A DNA stretch of 64,000 nucleotides, from assembly GCA_022315425.1 (NCBI GenBank), contig JAIUPT010000040.1, forward strand, positions 868,001 through 932,000, read 5' to 3'. The notes below the pieces were generated by a model, which worked only from the letters and a program-made list of their open reading frames with translations, did no database searches and was not told where the DNA came from. This DNA comes from Pseudevernia furfuracea. Taxonomy: Eukaryota; Ascomycota; Lecanoromycetes; Lecanorales; Parmeliaceae. Below are positions 23,200 to 34,160 of this stretch, in pieces (position 1 is the first letter of the stretch; every line of letters starts with the position of its first letter). The translations under genes and the position numbers were made by a program.

Positions 23200-24630
23200 A
23201 TGGCCGAAACGGACTCATTGGTTGACAAACGACCCGCTGCTTCAGCGACAGAGCACACAGATGACTTGGAAGCTTCGGAAAAAGTAAAGAGGCTACGTTT
23301 CAAGGTCGATCTCAGGCTATGCACCATCGCAGGTCTTCTGTGCAGCCTCAATTTACTAGATAGCGGCATCATTTCCAGTGCGTCGGTCACGAGCATGTTG
23401 AAGGATCTTGGACTCGATCAAGGCAATCGTTACTCCGTTTCAATTCTGATCTTTACCGTGGCAAGTGTGTGTTTCCAGCTTCCCGCCACATTGGCCGTGC
23501 GTATAGTAGGACCTCGAATCTTCTTCGCTGTCATCACTTTCGCCTTCGGCTTGATCACTCTCTGCACGGCCTTCATCCATACGTGGAAGGAGATGATTGT
23601 GATGCGAGTTCTCTTGGGTATTTCCATGAGTGGCATTTATCCAGGGCTTGCGCTGCTCATATCGAGTTGGTATCGGAGAGAGGAGCTCCAGCTTCGGTTT
23701 GCCTTCCTGCAATGTGGTGAAGTAATTGTCCTAGCTACCGGAGGAATTGTTAATTTTGGCTTGAACACCCTCGACGGCCGAGGTGGTGTCAAGGGCTGGC
23801 AGTGGATGTTCATCGTCCAAGGTCTTGTGGCTTGCCTCATCGGTATAGCAACGTACTGGTGGATTGTAGACTTTCCCGAAAAGGCTCAAGAAAGCTTTTA
23901 CTTTCTGAACGAGGAAGAGACTAAGATTGCTATCACACGAATCCAGCAGGATCGGGGGGATGTTTTACCGACTCCATTTTCCTGGCCCGAAGTCCTGAAA
24001 CACTTTCTCGACATGAAGGTATATGGATTCGCTGTAACCTTCTTTCTTCTCAACCTGGTCTCCACAGCTTTATCATACTTTTTGCCCATAATTCTTCAAA
24101 GTGGCATGGGCTTCTCGACGAACAAGGCAATCTTGCTGTCGGCGCCACCGTATTACTATGCGGTTATTCCAGCATTGATCTCATCTTGGATTGGCGACAA
24201 GTATCGTCTTCGAGGGCCTGTCATAACTTTCAACTCGCTATGCTTGATTGCAGGTTTTGGAATGCTTGGCTTTGCGGACCAAGTCACAGTCAGATATATC
24301 GGTACCTACCTTGCCACCGGAGCATATATATCGAATTGGGCAGCTTTGAACAGTTACCAAGCCAGCAACATTACCGGTCAGTGGAAGCGGGCAGTGACAG
24401 CAGCAGCAGTAACCGCTTGTAACGGACTCGGAGGTGTTGCTGGGAGCTTCATTGTCCGGCAGACCGAGGCTCCCCGTTACCCAACGGCAATTTGGGTGTC
24501 AATTGGGTCCCATATCCTCATCATCAGCATTGTCCTCGCATTCTCGGTGTACTTCTACACTGCCAACAGCAAGCAAAGGAAGGGCAAGAAGACGATCGAG
24601 AGGACCGAGGGTTTCCGATATACGTATTAA
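23200..24630 (+). CDS. MFS transporter, allantoate permease (Dal5/ACS) family
   Basis: A 476-aa intronless ORF from the ATG at 23200 (GCATCATGGCC, good context); the frame upstream has no ATG. About 12 membrane helices are visible. Family features are KVDLRLCTIAGLLCSLNLLDSGIISSA at helix 1, RVLLGISMSGIYPGLALLISSWYRREE at helix 4-5 (the G-rich, SxWY/RREE signature of anion:cation symporters), WIVDFPEKA, LNEEET and the C-terminal GQWKRAVTAAAVTACNGLGGVAGSFI. Members import small carboxylates or amides such as allantoate, nicotinate, biotin precursors or dipeptides. The substrate cannot be read from the sequence. The cytosolic tail is basic (KQRKGKKTIERTEGF). Confidence 0.85.
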   Translation: MAETDSLVDKRPAASATEHTDDLEASEKVKRLRFKVDLRLCTIAGLLCSLNLLDSGIISSASVTSMLKDLGLDQGNRYSVSILIFTVASVCFQLPATLAVRIVGPRIFFAVITFAFGLITLCTAFIHTWKEMIVMRVLLGISMSGIYPGLALLISSWYRREELQLRFAFLQCGEVIVLATGGIVNFGLNTLDGRGGVKGWQWMFIVQGLVACLIGIATYWWIVDFPEKAQESFYFLNEEETKIAITRIQQDRGDVLPTPFSWPEVLKHFLDMKVYGFAVTFFLLNLVSTALSYFLPIILQSGMGFSTNKAILLSAPPYYYAVIPALISSWIGDKYRLRGPVITFNSLCLIAGFGMLGFADQVTVRYIGTYLATGAYISNWAALNSYQASNITGQWKRAVTAAAVTACNGLGGVAGSFIVRQTEAPRYPTAIWVSIGSHILIISIVLAFSVYFYTANSKQRKGKKTIERTEGFRYTY

Positions 24631-25175
24631 GAGAGGCTTGAATGTCAAGAAATTGCATAGAGAGAATAGCAAGTAAACAGGAACAAAAGCAGACGAAGAG
24701 CATTAGTAGTCGTGTCAATGACCAAATCTGACTTCCACCCTTGAGTTCATGGTCAATAGTTGCAAACAAAAATTAGATGCTTAACATCAACCCAGGATTC
24801 CCATGATCTACCTTACTACTGCTTTTTTTTTTCTCAGAAAAGTAAGAGACTGACATAATTGAGACGAAAGGAAAACCAATGTAGATAATAATGAGAAATC
24901 AGTAAAAATTCGTCAAAGGACAAATTTTGATACGGATAGCAACTTTTAAAAGTAGCGTGATGCCGTTTGTCCAATCACTACTCTTACCTCATTCTCAGGC
25001 ACAACGCTCCTAGCACTCCTGTTCACTCTCCGGTCTAATCTTTTGAATCAGAATGCTTCAGAGATCTTCGCTGCAGCTTGCCAAGCAGAAAGAAGCAGAC
25101 TGAGCATTCTGTTCTAGCTTTGAAGACGGGTCACGCCTCCCTGTGCCAAACAACGAGCTCCGGGGCGTTTCCACT
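24631..25175. other. Intergenic, upstream of sla1
   Basis: 545 bp between two genes on the same strand. It includes an AT-rich stretch (24780-24960) with a T9 run. No gene is seen. Confidence 0.45.
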
Positions 25176-28100
25176 ATGGTCTTCATCTCGATTTGTACAG
25201 CGCTGTACGACTATGCCCCTCAAAGTGACAATGAACTGGCCATACAAGAGGGTGAATTAATCTATATACTTGAGAAGAGCTCGGAGGATGATTGGTGGAA
25301 GGCAAAGAAAAGGGCGCCGAACGAAGAAGAGGATGAGCCCATGGGCTTGATACCGAACAATTACGTTACAGAGGTCAGTACTGCCGGCTGAATATTTGGA
25401 AACTCGTGTTCTTGAAGGCAGAAGTCATGCCTTCGAATGTCTTGAACACCAGTTGGGATGGGGCGCTGACATTTGCCACGTAGGCTCAACCCACTCACCA
25501 TGCCAAAGCATTATACGACTACAGCCGGCAAACTGACGAGGAGCTCTCTTTTACCGAAGAAGCCGTACTCTCTGTCTACGATACATCCGACCCAGACTGG
25601 ACCCTTGTAGGACTGGATGGCGAATATGGCTTTGCGCCTTCCAATTACATCGATATCTCTGGCAAAGCAGAGCAAAGGTCACCGCAAGCAGCATTGTCAC
25701 CACAGACCTCGGAAAGAGAAATGGAGCCGGAGCAGCCATCGAGCCCAGTCTCAACAGCCCGTACTGGTCCAGCAGCTGCTATGGCAGGCATCATGCACCA
25801 GAAGTCATCTTCCACAAACTTGCCACCAGCCAATACAAGTCTGCCATCTCGAAGGCCAGAGTTCACACCCGAAGATTCAGATGAGGAGCCTCCCGCGCCG
25901 TCATTACCTCAACGCCCACCTTCCCAACAGCTCTCGCCACCCCCCACACAGTACGCTTCCCCTAGAACCCCAGACTCTCCAGGCATTGCAGCTTCGCCGC
26001 CCTTCAACCGCGCCGTGAGCCGGAACTACGATGAGGATCAGCCGCAGGTCAACAACGGCGGGTTCCATCTTTACAACATCAATGAGATGGTGTCTGCCAT
26101 GGGCAAGAACAAGAAGATGCCTACCACGCTAGGTTTGAATCTGGCTACGGGCGTCATCATGATTGCTCCAGAAAAATCACGAGATGGGCCTCAACAGGAA
26201 TGGACCGCGGAGAAGCTTACCCATTACTCTATCGAGGGCAAACACGTCTTCATGGAATTAGTGCGACCAAGCAAGAGCGTTGACTTCCATGCCGGTGCGA
26301 AAGACACAGCTCACGAGATTACTAGGGGTCTTGGAGAAATAGCAGGTGCTGCTAGGGCGGAAGGTCTTCGAGAGGTTCTCCAAGCTAGTGCTGGATCTGG
26401 AGGTGGACAAAAGAAGGGCCATGTACTCTACGATTTTATGGCCCAGGGCGAGGACGAAGTCACAGTTGCGGTTGGTGATGAAGTAATTGTTGTCGATGAT
26501 ACAAAGAGTGAGGAATGGTGGAAGGTTCGGAGGCTGAAGAATAGAAAGGAAGGTGTGGTACCAAGTACTTACGTGGAGGTGACGGGTATAGTGGCTCCAC
26601 CTCGGACTAGCTCTGGGATCAATGCTGGCAAGTCTGTCGTGGAGCAGAACAGACTGGATGAAGAGAGAATGGTAAAGGAGGCTGTAAAGGCTTCGAAAAA
26701 CGAAGCAAAGGCTGCCGAGCGGAGCAAGAAGGAAAGCAAGCATGGCAGGTCTTCCTCGGCATCGAAGTCCAAGCCTGACATGGCAAAGACGCGGACCTGG
26801 ACTGATCGATCTGGAACTTTCAAGGTCGAAGCGCAGTTCATTGGCTTAAAGGATGGCAAGATACACTTGCACAAGCTCAATGGAGTCAAGATTGCAGTTC
26901 CTGTGGTCAAAATGGCAACCGAAGATCTAGAGTACGTTGAGAATGTGACAGGTGTATCTCTGGATGATGACAAGCCACTTTCCGATATTAAACGCAGGAG
27001 CACGCAGCCCGGAAAGGGAAACGATCGCAAGAAATCGGAGTCTGCAGCAAGCGCAGCAAAGCCGGGAGCAACAGTCGAGCCATCCAAATCCAAGCCTGAT
27101 GGGCCTGAATATGACTGGTTCGACTTCTTCCTGAAAGCTGGAGTTAGCCCTTATCAGTGCGAGAGGTACGCCTTCAACTTCAACAAGGATTCGATGGACG
27201 AAAATGTTCTCGGGGCGATAACGCCATCTGTATTGCGGACACTTGGTCTTAAAGAAGGGGACATACTTCGGGTAATGAAGTATTTGGACACCAGATTTGG
27301 TCGCACAGGTACGTTTTTCATTCAGTCTTCTACATCATGCGCTGTAGCTGCAAAATTGACACGGGAGAAGGTGGACAAACCCCCGAAGGTGAAGGTGGAG
27401 GCCTCTTTTCAGGGCCTGGCGGCGCTCTCAGGAACAATACCCGCAAAGGACGCCCAGCCCCAACGGTGCAAAGCAGTGACGTTGTTGATGCCAATACGTT
27501 TAAACAAAGAGAGAACGATGAAGAGAAAGCGAAGCCTAAATCGGAGGTTGTCCCAACACCGTTAGAAACGGCGCCGGCGCCACCCAAGAAAGACACTCGC
27601 GGTTTTGACGACGACGCATGGGACGTCAAGCCTTCCAAGACACCCGCACAACAGTCTGCCCAGCAACCTGCTGCAGCGCCTACGCCAGCGGCGGCTGCCC
27701 CTCAACAGCAGCCTACATTGACGGGATCATTACTGGACCTTTCTCTGCTATCACCACCTCTGCAACCTATACCAGCTCAGAACACTTCAGTCCAGAAGCC
27801 TCTGCAGCCTCAGTCCACGCAAACCCAAATACCTGCACAGGCCCCCCAACCGCAACCCGTACAGCAACAGCCTACCGGAGCGAACCCACAGTTCTTCTCG
27901 CAGCTGGGACAGCAGCCTACGGGTTTGCCATTGCAGCAGCAGAACACAGCCCAAATGCAGCAGCCTCAGGGGTTTGGTCTCCAACAAACTATTCAAAATC
28001 AGCAACTGCAGCAGACTGGCCCACCACGACAAAGGCCGCAAGCACCTCAGATCAGTCAGCAAGGCTCGATAATGCCGCCACCACCTGCCAGACCTCTATC

Positions 28101-28915
28101 AGCACCTCAGACCCAGCCGCAAACCAGTAGCTTCGGTCCTCCCCCTTTGCAGCCACAGCTGACAGGCTTTCAACCACAAAGTCAATTTGGAAACCAGATC
28201 GCACCGCCCGGCCAAAGTCTCAATGATTTGAATCAGCAAAGGCTACAGCACCAGCAATTGAATCAGCAACAGCAACCGCAGTTTGGTCAACAGCAGTTTG
28301 GTCAGCAGCAACTACAGCCACAGCAGACAGGCTTCGGCCAGCAGAATCCAGGATTTAATCATTTTGGTAACGGCATAATGCCCCAGCAAACTGCAATTGG
28401 ACAACAATACCAAATGGTACCTCGGCCGTTAGAATTACAAGGGATGCAAAATCCGTATATCAACGGCCAGCAGACTGGAAGTCCGTTCGCCGATCCTCGA
28501 GGACAGCAGCAAACAGGAGGCTTTCAGCCGTTGCAGCTCCAGAACACCGGATATCAGGCCCAGTTCCAGCCTTCTCTCCAACCTCAGCAGACTGGTATCA
28601 ATTCCATGTTACCTCCGGCATTGCAGCCTCAACAGACAGGCATCAATGGTTTTTCCAGGCCTAGCTTCGGCCAAGCACCTCCGCCGATGCCCCCAATGCC
28701 ATCGATGCCCTCGCAGCCTGCCGCCGCTCCACTACTGCCGCAAAAGACCGGTCCAGCGCCCCCAGTTAGATTTGGAACCCCTGCAGCGAACAAATTGGTG
28801 CCTCAGCGGACAGGGCGGGCGAATCTGGCCTCAGCCAGTGAGTCATTCATACCTGCATTTTAGTGTTTCAGGACTAATCTATGTTCTAGCACCTTCTAAT
28901 CCCTTTGGTTTCTGA
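25176..28915 (+). CDS. sla1: Actin cytoskeleton/endocytosis adaptor Sla1
   Basis: Exons 25176..25373, 25484..27308, ~27371..28837 and 28890..28915 give about 1171 aa. SH3-1 (residues ~4-64), SH3-2 (~72-125), SH3-3 (~375-432), SHD1 (~502-561, RTWTDRSGTFKVEAQFIGL), SHD2/SAM-like (~606-672, YDWFDFFLKAGVSPYQCERY) and a Gln/Pro-rich tail follow in the Sla1 order. The tail carries many [L]xxQxTG-type motifs (LQPQQTGIN twice, LLPQKTG, LVPQRTG), the Ark1/Prk1 kinase sites of the family. It ends TPSNPFGF after a 26-nt last exon. The 3' end of intron 2 is uncertain by one codon (27367 or 27370) because only a GAG/AAG acceptor keeps frame. It couples clathrin cargo to Las17/actin. Confidence 0.92.
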
Positions 28916-29476
28916 GAACTTGGCATCCTTTGTTCAGTCATGCTTGTGGAAGACGAGAGAAATCCGCAGAGTTGGACTAATGGGAGGCATCTGTAGATAT
29001 TGATAGCATGTCTTTGTGTACCTAATCGCTAGCTTATTGGGGACGACCTCGTCTCTATATTATTTCCATTGACTCTCATAGCGTTACGTGAATCGATGCA
29101 GATATGCAGGCATGCAGCCAGAGGAAATATGTAACAGTCATTCGTATTCGGATGATGCAGCATCCGATGCCCGGCAGATGTTGCCGAAACTTCTGCCGTT
29201 TCACATGCTTACCAGCTGGTTGGTAATTCATGACAAACACACTTGTAAACGCTTTTGATTTATCTGCGCGGTCGACATTTCTCATAGATGATATGTATCA
29301 ATTGCTTGTCATCATTGGCTAATACCTTCACAAGCTGGGGAAAGCACAGCCTAAACCGCTCTATTCCTTACACATCTCTCTTGCTCCTTGTCCGCTTCTG
29401 AGAGTCGAAAGAGAAGCTTCTAGCATTTCTTCGACCTGCTCCTTCCCTATAAATTCTTCTTTCTTCCCTCGAGCTC
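28916..29476. other. Intergenic, upstream of pirin gene
   Basis: 561 bp between sla1 and the pirin gene. No gene is recognised. Confidence 0.5.
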
Positions 29477-30622
29477 ATGAAGTTGCTCATCTCATCATTC
29501 CTCATCAGCGTCGTAGCAATCCTATATTACAGCAGCTCCTTCTGGTCTCAATTGACAAGTCTTCTATATCAGATCCCACACGCATCCTTCCTCTCTACAA
29601 GGCAGAACCCCTCGAACGGGCCTTCAATAAGGGCATCTTCCAATTCTACATCCTCCTTCTTCGGGTTACCGCTCGTTCCACCCACGTTCTTCGCTCCGAA
29701 TAAACCTACAAACATGACTGTACCACGGGCTGTACGCCAGGCTTTTCTGGCAATTGAGCAGTCAGAGGGAGCCGGAGCTCGCGTTCGACGTTCAATTGGT
29801 ACACCGAAGCTACGAAACTTTTCTCCATTCCTTATGCTCGATCACTTCTCCGTTGCGCCCGGTGCTGGTTTCCCAGATCATCCTCATCGTGGGCAAGAGA
29901 CTATCACATACTTGCTCAAGGGAGCGGTGGATCATGAGGACTTTGCTGGAAATGCAGGTACGATTGAGGCAGGAGACCTCCAGTTCATGACAGCCGGACG
30001 TGGTATCATGCACGCCGAGATGCCAAGACAGAATTCCGACGGAAGCGCGAATGTGGGCATGCAGCTTTGGGTCGACCTACCAGAGAAATTGAAGGCATGC
30101 GAGCCTCGATATCGCGACCTCAGAGCAGCCGAGATCCCCACAATCAAGGTTGATGATGGAAACGTAACCATCAAAATTATCTCAGGCCAGTCCCACGGCA
30201 CAGACAGTGTCCAAGAACTCGCCTACACTCCCGTCTGGATCTTTGATTTCACAATCGCCCCGGGCGGAAAAATCACCCAACCCCTCCCTGTAGGCTGGAA
30301 CGCCTTCGCTTACACCCTCGCCGGCTCCACCGCTTTTGGTGTCGGCAAAGATCAGACGACGGTTAGCCAATACCACAATGTCGTTTTCGAGCAAAAAGGC
30401 GATTCTGTGTCAGCAGAGGTTGCGAAGGATGCGAAAGAGAATGGGCAGTTCATACTTGTTGCAGGATTGCCGTTGGATCAGAAGGTTGTGCAGTATGGGC
30501 CGTTTGTCCTGAATACGCAGGAAGAGGTTTATCAGGCTATGCTTGATTATCAGAGTCACCAGAATGGCTTTGAGAGGGCAAAAGGTTGGCAGAGTGAGAT
30601 TGGGAAGAGTATGGTTCATTGA
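29477..30622 (+). CDS. Pirin-family cupin protein with N-terminal hydrophobic leader
   Basis: A 381-aa intronless ORF. Residues ~1-35 are strongly hydrophobic (MKLLISSFLISVVAILYYSSSFW), like a signal anchor. A Ser/Pro linker follows, and the pirin double cupin begins near Met80 (MTVPRAVRQAFLAIEQSEGAGARVRRSIGT). Metal ligands are visible as HPHRG and, later, HAEMP. The motif FPDHPHRGQETITYLLKGAVDHEDFAGN is diagnostic. Pirins bind Fe(II) and are reported as nuclear cofactors or quercetinases. A membrane or secretory leader is unusual and an internal start at 29714 would give a 302-aa ordinary pirin. Both products are possible. Confidence 0.88.
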   Translation: MKLLISSFLISVVAILYYSSSFWSQLTSLLYQIPHASFLSTRQNPSNGPSIRASSNSTSSFFGLPLVPPTFFAPNKPTNMTVPRAVRQAFLAIEQSEGAGARVRRSIGTPKLRNFSPFLMLDHFSVAPGAGFPDHPHRGQETITYLLKGAVDHEDFAGNAGTIEAGDLQFMTAGRGIMHAEMPRQNSDGSANVGMQLWVDLPEKLKACEPRYRDLRAAEIPTIKVDDGNVTIKIISGQSHGTDSVQELAYTPVWIFDFTIAPGGKITQPLPVGWNAFAYTLAGSTAFGVGKDQTTVSQYHNVVFEQKGDSVSAEVAKDAKENGQFILVAGLPLDQKVVQYGPFVLNTQEEVYQAMLDYQSHQNGFERAKGWQSEIGKSMVH

Positions 30623-30850
30623 GAAGCTGGGTCGGAGACGATGAAATGGGGAATCGGGGTTGATGGAGGAGGATAGAGTGTATATAGGCTCAGAAGGACC
30701 ACCAATAGCAAAACTTCCACCAATTGACAACACTCTTCTTCAATGCCAGCCACCGATGCGCACATGAAGAGTTACGAGCCTTGCTCTGATCGTATTGCTT
30801 TAATTTTGCCCTGCAGTATGTCTGTTCCTGCTGGCTCCTTTACTCCCCTC

Positions 30851-31588
30851 TCAATGCACAAGCACAACCGGTTTCCCCTTTTCCCACGCATCCAGTGACT
30901 CCTTAATATTGGTCCAATACCTCAGCCTCACCGACTCCGCCTTTGCCACCTCAACATCATCCCTCTTGAACGCCTCATCAAGTATCCCCTCGCTCTCCAC
31001 TATCCTCGCATCATTGCCAACCCTCATCTCTTCCAGATCGCTCTCCTGCCCCGCGGCTTCAATCGCCTCCCGCACCTCCAGCACCTCCATCAGCAGCTCC
31101 GCGTCCTCGACCCTGGCCGTCTCGTCGTCCGCGACGTCGACGCTGCGCAGCGAGAGGAGGTACTGCGCTCGCGACAGGGGGTCCCGCAGCGTCCTGTACG
31201 CTTCGTTGATCGCGGCGGAGGCGCCCTCGGCGCGCGCTTTGTGGGCGCCGTGGTGGCGGTCCGGGTGGGCGCGCGCTTGGAGTTGCAAAAACTCGGTCCG
31301 CAGGCGCCGCGTGTCGATGACGAAGGGGCCGTGGGGCGGGGCGCCTTTGGGGAGGGTGCCGGGGAAGATGTCGTAGTGGGAGGGCGTCGTGGAGGGGGCG
31401 GAGGGCGGGGCGTGGGAGGTGGAGGCGCAACGCGTGGGTGGTCTGCTGCGGCGGTGAGGGGGATGGTGTGGCTGGGGGGTTGTTGTTGCTTGGGGATGGT
31501 GGGTGTGGGGGGGAGAGGTCGTGGATATGTAGCGGTGGAAGCTGAGGAAGAATCGTTTGCTATGGAGGGTCGGAGACGGTTTGGACAT
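30851..31588 (-). CDS. jac1: Mitochondrial Fe-S cluster co-chaperone HscB/Jac1
   Basis: A 245-aa single-exon ORF. The N-terminal ~70 residues are Ser/Thr/Pro/Arg-rich and suit a mitochondrial presequence. The J domain runs from HYDIFPG to about residue 155 with the essential HPD in ARAHPDRHHG, then AAINEAYRTLRDPLSRAQYLL. The C-terminal three-helix HscB domain (LLMEVLEVREAIEAA, WTNIKESLDAW) binds the Isu scaffold. It stimulates the Hsp70 Ssq1/Ssc1 in iron-sulfur cluster transfer (family knowledge). It is divergent from the Yos9 gene over ~350 bp. Confidence 0.9.
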   Translation of the reverse strand: MSKPSPTLHSKRFFLSFHRYISTTSPPHTHHPQATTTPQPHHPPHRRSRPPTRCASTSHAPPSAPSTTPSHYDIFPGTLPKGAPPHGPFVIDTRRLRTEFLQLQARAHPDRHHGAHKARAEGASAAINEAYRTLRDPLSRAQYLLSLRSVDVADDETARVEDAELLMEVLEVREAIEAAGQESDLEEMRVGNDARIVESEGILDEAFKRDDVEVAKAESVRLRYWTNIKESLDAWEKGKPVVLVH

Positions 31589-31941
31589 GTTTTGCTTGTG
31601 CGTTACACTATTTTCTTGGGGAGACAGTGAGGAGATTGATCAGTCAGTATTCGATGAATTAGTTCATCTGTATTCTGGTAAGGTGGCCGAGTTGCTGAAG
31701 TATACATCCCATCTTCCGACGGGCTTCTTCTGTGCAGTTGAAAGCTTTCGAGTTGTAGGTAATAAGCGGAAGCGTCCCCTCCGACATTATACTGCTAAGC
31801 TACTTGAGGCTAGCGGTTCTGCTTGGCATGGATAAAGTAAAGATGGGCCTCGGTTCAGCCCTACTCGTATCAAACGGGAGACCAAACAATAGAAGCCACC
31901 TTCAACTTCCAATCATCTTCCCACTCCATTATCATGGCAAG
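31589..31941. promoter_or_regulatory. Divergent promoter jac1 / yos9
   Basis: 353 bp between divergent starts. No specific site is claimed. Confidence 0.45.
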
Positions 31942-33503
31942 ATGAAACGCCTATTGATATGGCTGGCGACTGCCAGTCTAGCACATAGTAGCCCTCATGT
32001 TTTCAGTGTCACTGACGATCTGCTTGCATACCCACAGGTTAAAGCGCCGCAAAGCACAAAGTTCTGTCCATGTTTGCTGACTAGATCCAGTACGAAGTCA
32101 TCTTCTCCGACACCTTCATCTCAGACAAAGAAGCAGATTCGCGGATAGCAGAAGCAGCTTCTCGATCCTCCTCCACGGCCCAAATCACCTCCACCACCTC
32201 GGAAGATGTCACCCTCGAACCCGCCGCCGAGCTCTCTCAAAGACGGTCCGATCCTAATTCCCCAGAGCCAGACTCGGCTCGACCGTCCGATACATACGAG
32301 CGTATGATACTTCACAACAAACCCTACCTCTGCTCTATACCGTCTGTTCCCCCTCCCTCCACAAATTCCACCACCCAAGCACGTGCCGCCTCCGAAGAGA
32401 CTGCTGAGCTTGCGCGCGCCACTGATCGCGGTTACGATCTTCTACGATCTATGTCCGGTAGCTGTCTCTACTTCATCAGTGGATGGTGGAGCTATTCATT
32501 CTGCTATAATACACATGTGAAACAATTTCACCAATTACCGCCAGGGAAAGAGACACCGATATTTCCCCCGGTGGAAGATCCTGCCACCCCGAGTTATGTG
32601 CTGGGCAAGTTCGGAGAGGTTAGGAATAGATTTGAGGATGCCGATGGGGTTGATGGTGGGAGGGGTGCTGGACTGCCCCCGCAGGAAGGGGAGGAGGGAA
32701 TGACGACCGAGATCCAAGCCAAGGGGACGAGCTCCTCAAGATACCTGAGTCAGAAATTGTCAGGAGGCACAACCTGCGATCTCACTGGATCTCCTCGGCG
32801 TGTGGAGATCCAATTCCACTGCCACCCACAGAGTGCAGACCGCATTGGCTTGATCAAAGAGGTGTCTACGTGTAGTTACCTGATGGTTGTCTACACGCCG
32901 AGACTGTGCAATGATGTGGCGTTTCTACCGCCAAGGGAGGAGAAGGCAGAGGGGATTGTCTGTCGAGAGGTTGTCAAGGAAGACGAAGTGTCTGAGTGGG
33001 AAGAGAGAAAGAGAGGAGAAGCGGAAAGGAAACTTGTGGGCGAAACAGCCGCAACGGCCGAAGGAGGGGGCAGACCCATCGTTGGCGGCATCGAAGTCGG
33101 CGGTATGAAGCTCGTCGGCCGCGAAGGCAAACGAATCGAACCACCCCAAAACATGCAACCAGGGAGCCACGGACATGGCATGCATGGCAACAACCAAGAA
33201 AAAATGAATGTCATGGAATTGATAAGCCAGGAACCGAAAGAGAAAGGAGGCAAGATTAAAAAACTAAGTGACAAGGATTTGAAGAAATTGGGACTGGATC
33301 CGGCAGTGGTGGATGCGGCGAGGAGAGAGCTCGAGGAGGTGGCGCAGGGGAAGGGATGGCGGTTGGATGTTTTTGAGGTGGATGGGGGAAGGGAGTTGAG
33401 GGGGGTGGTGGACAGTGATGAAGATGGAGAAGATATGGAGGGGTATGAGGACGGAGAGGATGGCGAGTATGGGAGTCAGGAGGAGTATAAAGATGAGTTG
33501 TAA
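31942..33503 (+). CDS. yos9: ER quality-control lectin Yos9/OS-9
   Basis: Exons 31942..32037 and 32091..33503 (53-nt intron, GTTAAA...ATCCAG) give 502 aa. Exon 1 encodes a signal peptide (MKRLLIWLATASLAHSSPHVF). The MRH lectin domain includes SGSCLYFISGWWSYSFCYNTHVKQFHQ and, after an insert, RRVEIQFHCHP...IKEVSTCSYLMVVYTPRLC, with the paired cysteines of the fold. The acidic C-terminus ends in KDEL, an ER retrieval signal. The protein recognises trimmed N-glycans on misfolded proteins for the Hrd1 ERAD ligase. The 5' ATG at 31942 is chosen because the one at 31934 runs into a stop after three codons. Confidence 0.88.
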
Positions 33504-34160
33504 ATCATGTACCTCATACCAGGCGCTCGAGGTTCAATGGCGCATTGAGGCCCTTGGTGATTGTATGCCCGTTCTGAGTATGAGATATCCAAATGGCAAC
33601 CTTGCCAGTCATGTTTTCTGCCAAAGGCCACTTTCTCTGTCAGTCCGGTTGGGACAGACTCGCCAGGCTACGGACAGTAAACACACCCCTTCGTTCTCAC
33701 ACAAGTATAAGGTAGGCACCAAGACCACCTGAGGTTCCCAAACCCCAGTCCCCCCCTCTCCCAGGTCGGAATTTTTTTTTTGCCCATGCTAACCTGATCA
33801 ATGCAAGTGTTCCCCGTCCCTTGAGAGCCTGTTTTGGTAAAACTTCCTTCTTTTTTGGGGGGAGGGTGGTTTCTGGAAAAAGTGCCGAGCGTAGGAAGGA
33901 AGCACGGCACTGTATATAGCAAAACATTCTTTTCGTCACTGTTCGTCTCGAAAATATATCTCTATGGGGTATCTAACATCCTCTCTACTTTCCACACAGC
34001 GGAGCAGATGCGCCGTTTCCAGATTCGAAAAAACTCGCTCTTTACGTGCTTCTTATGGGCCTTGCTAGGAGACAGGTACCAAAGACACGGCCGTCTTGGT
34101 TTTTGGGGGGGGGGGGGAAAGTTGACTCGCTTATTTCATTTCACAAGGACGGGCCCCTTT
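33504..34160. other. Intergenic, convergent 3' ends with homopolymer runs
   Basis: About 650 bp between yos9 and nsa2. It has runs of T (near 33770), G (near 33858) and a 13-nt G run (near 34105-34120). No gene is recognised. Confidence 0.5.
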
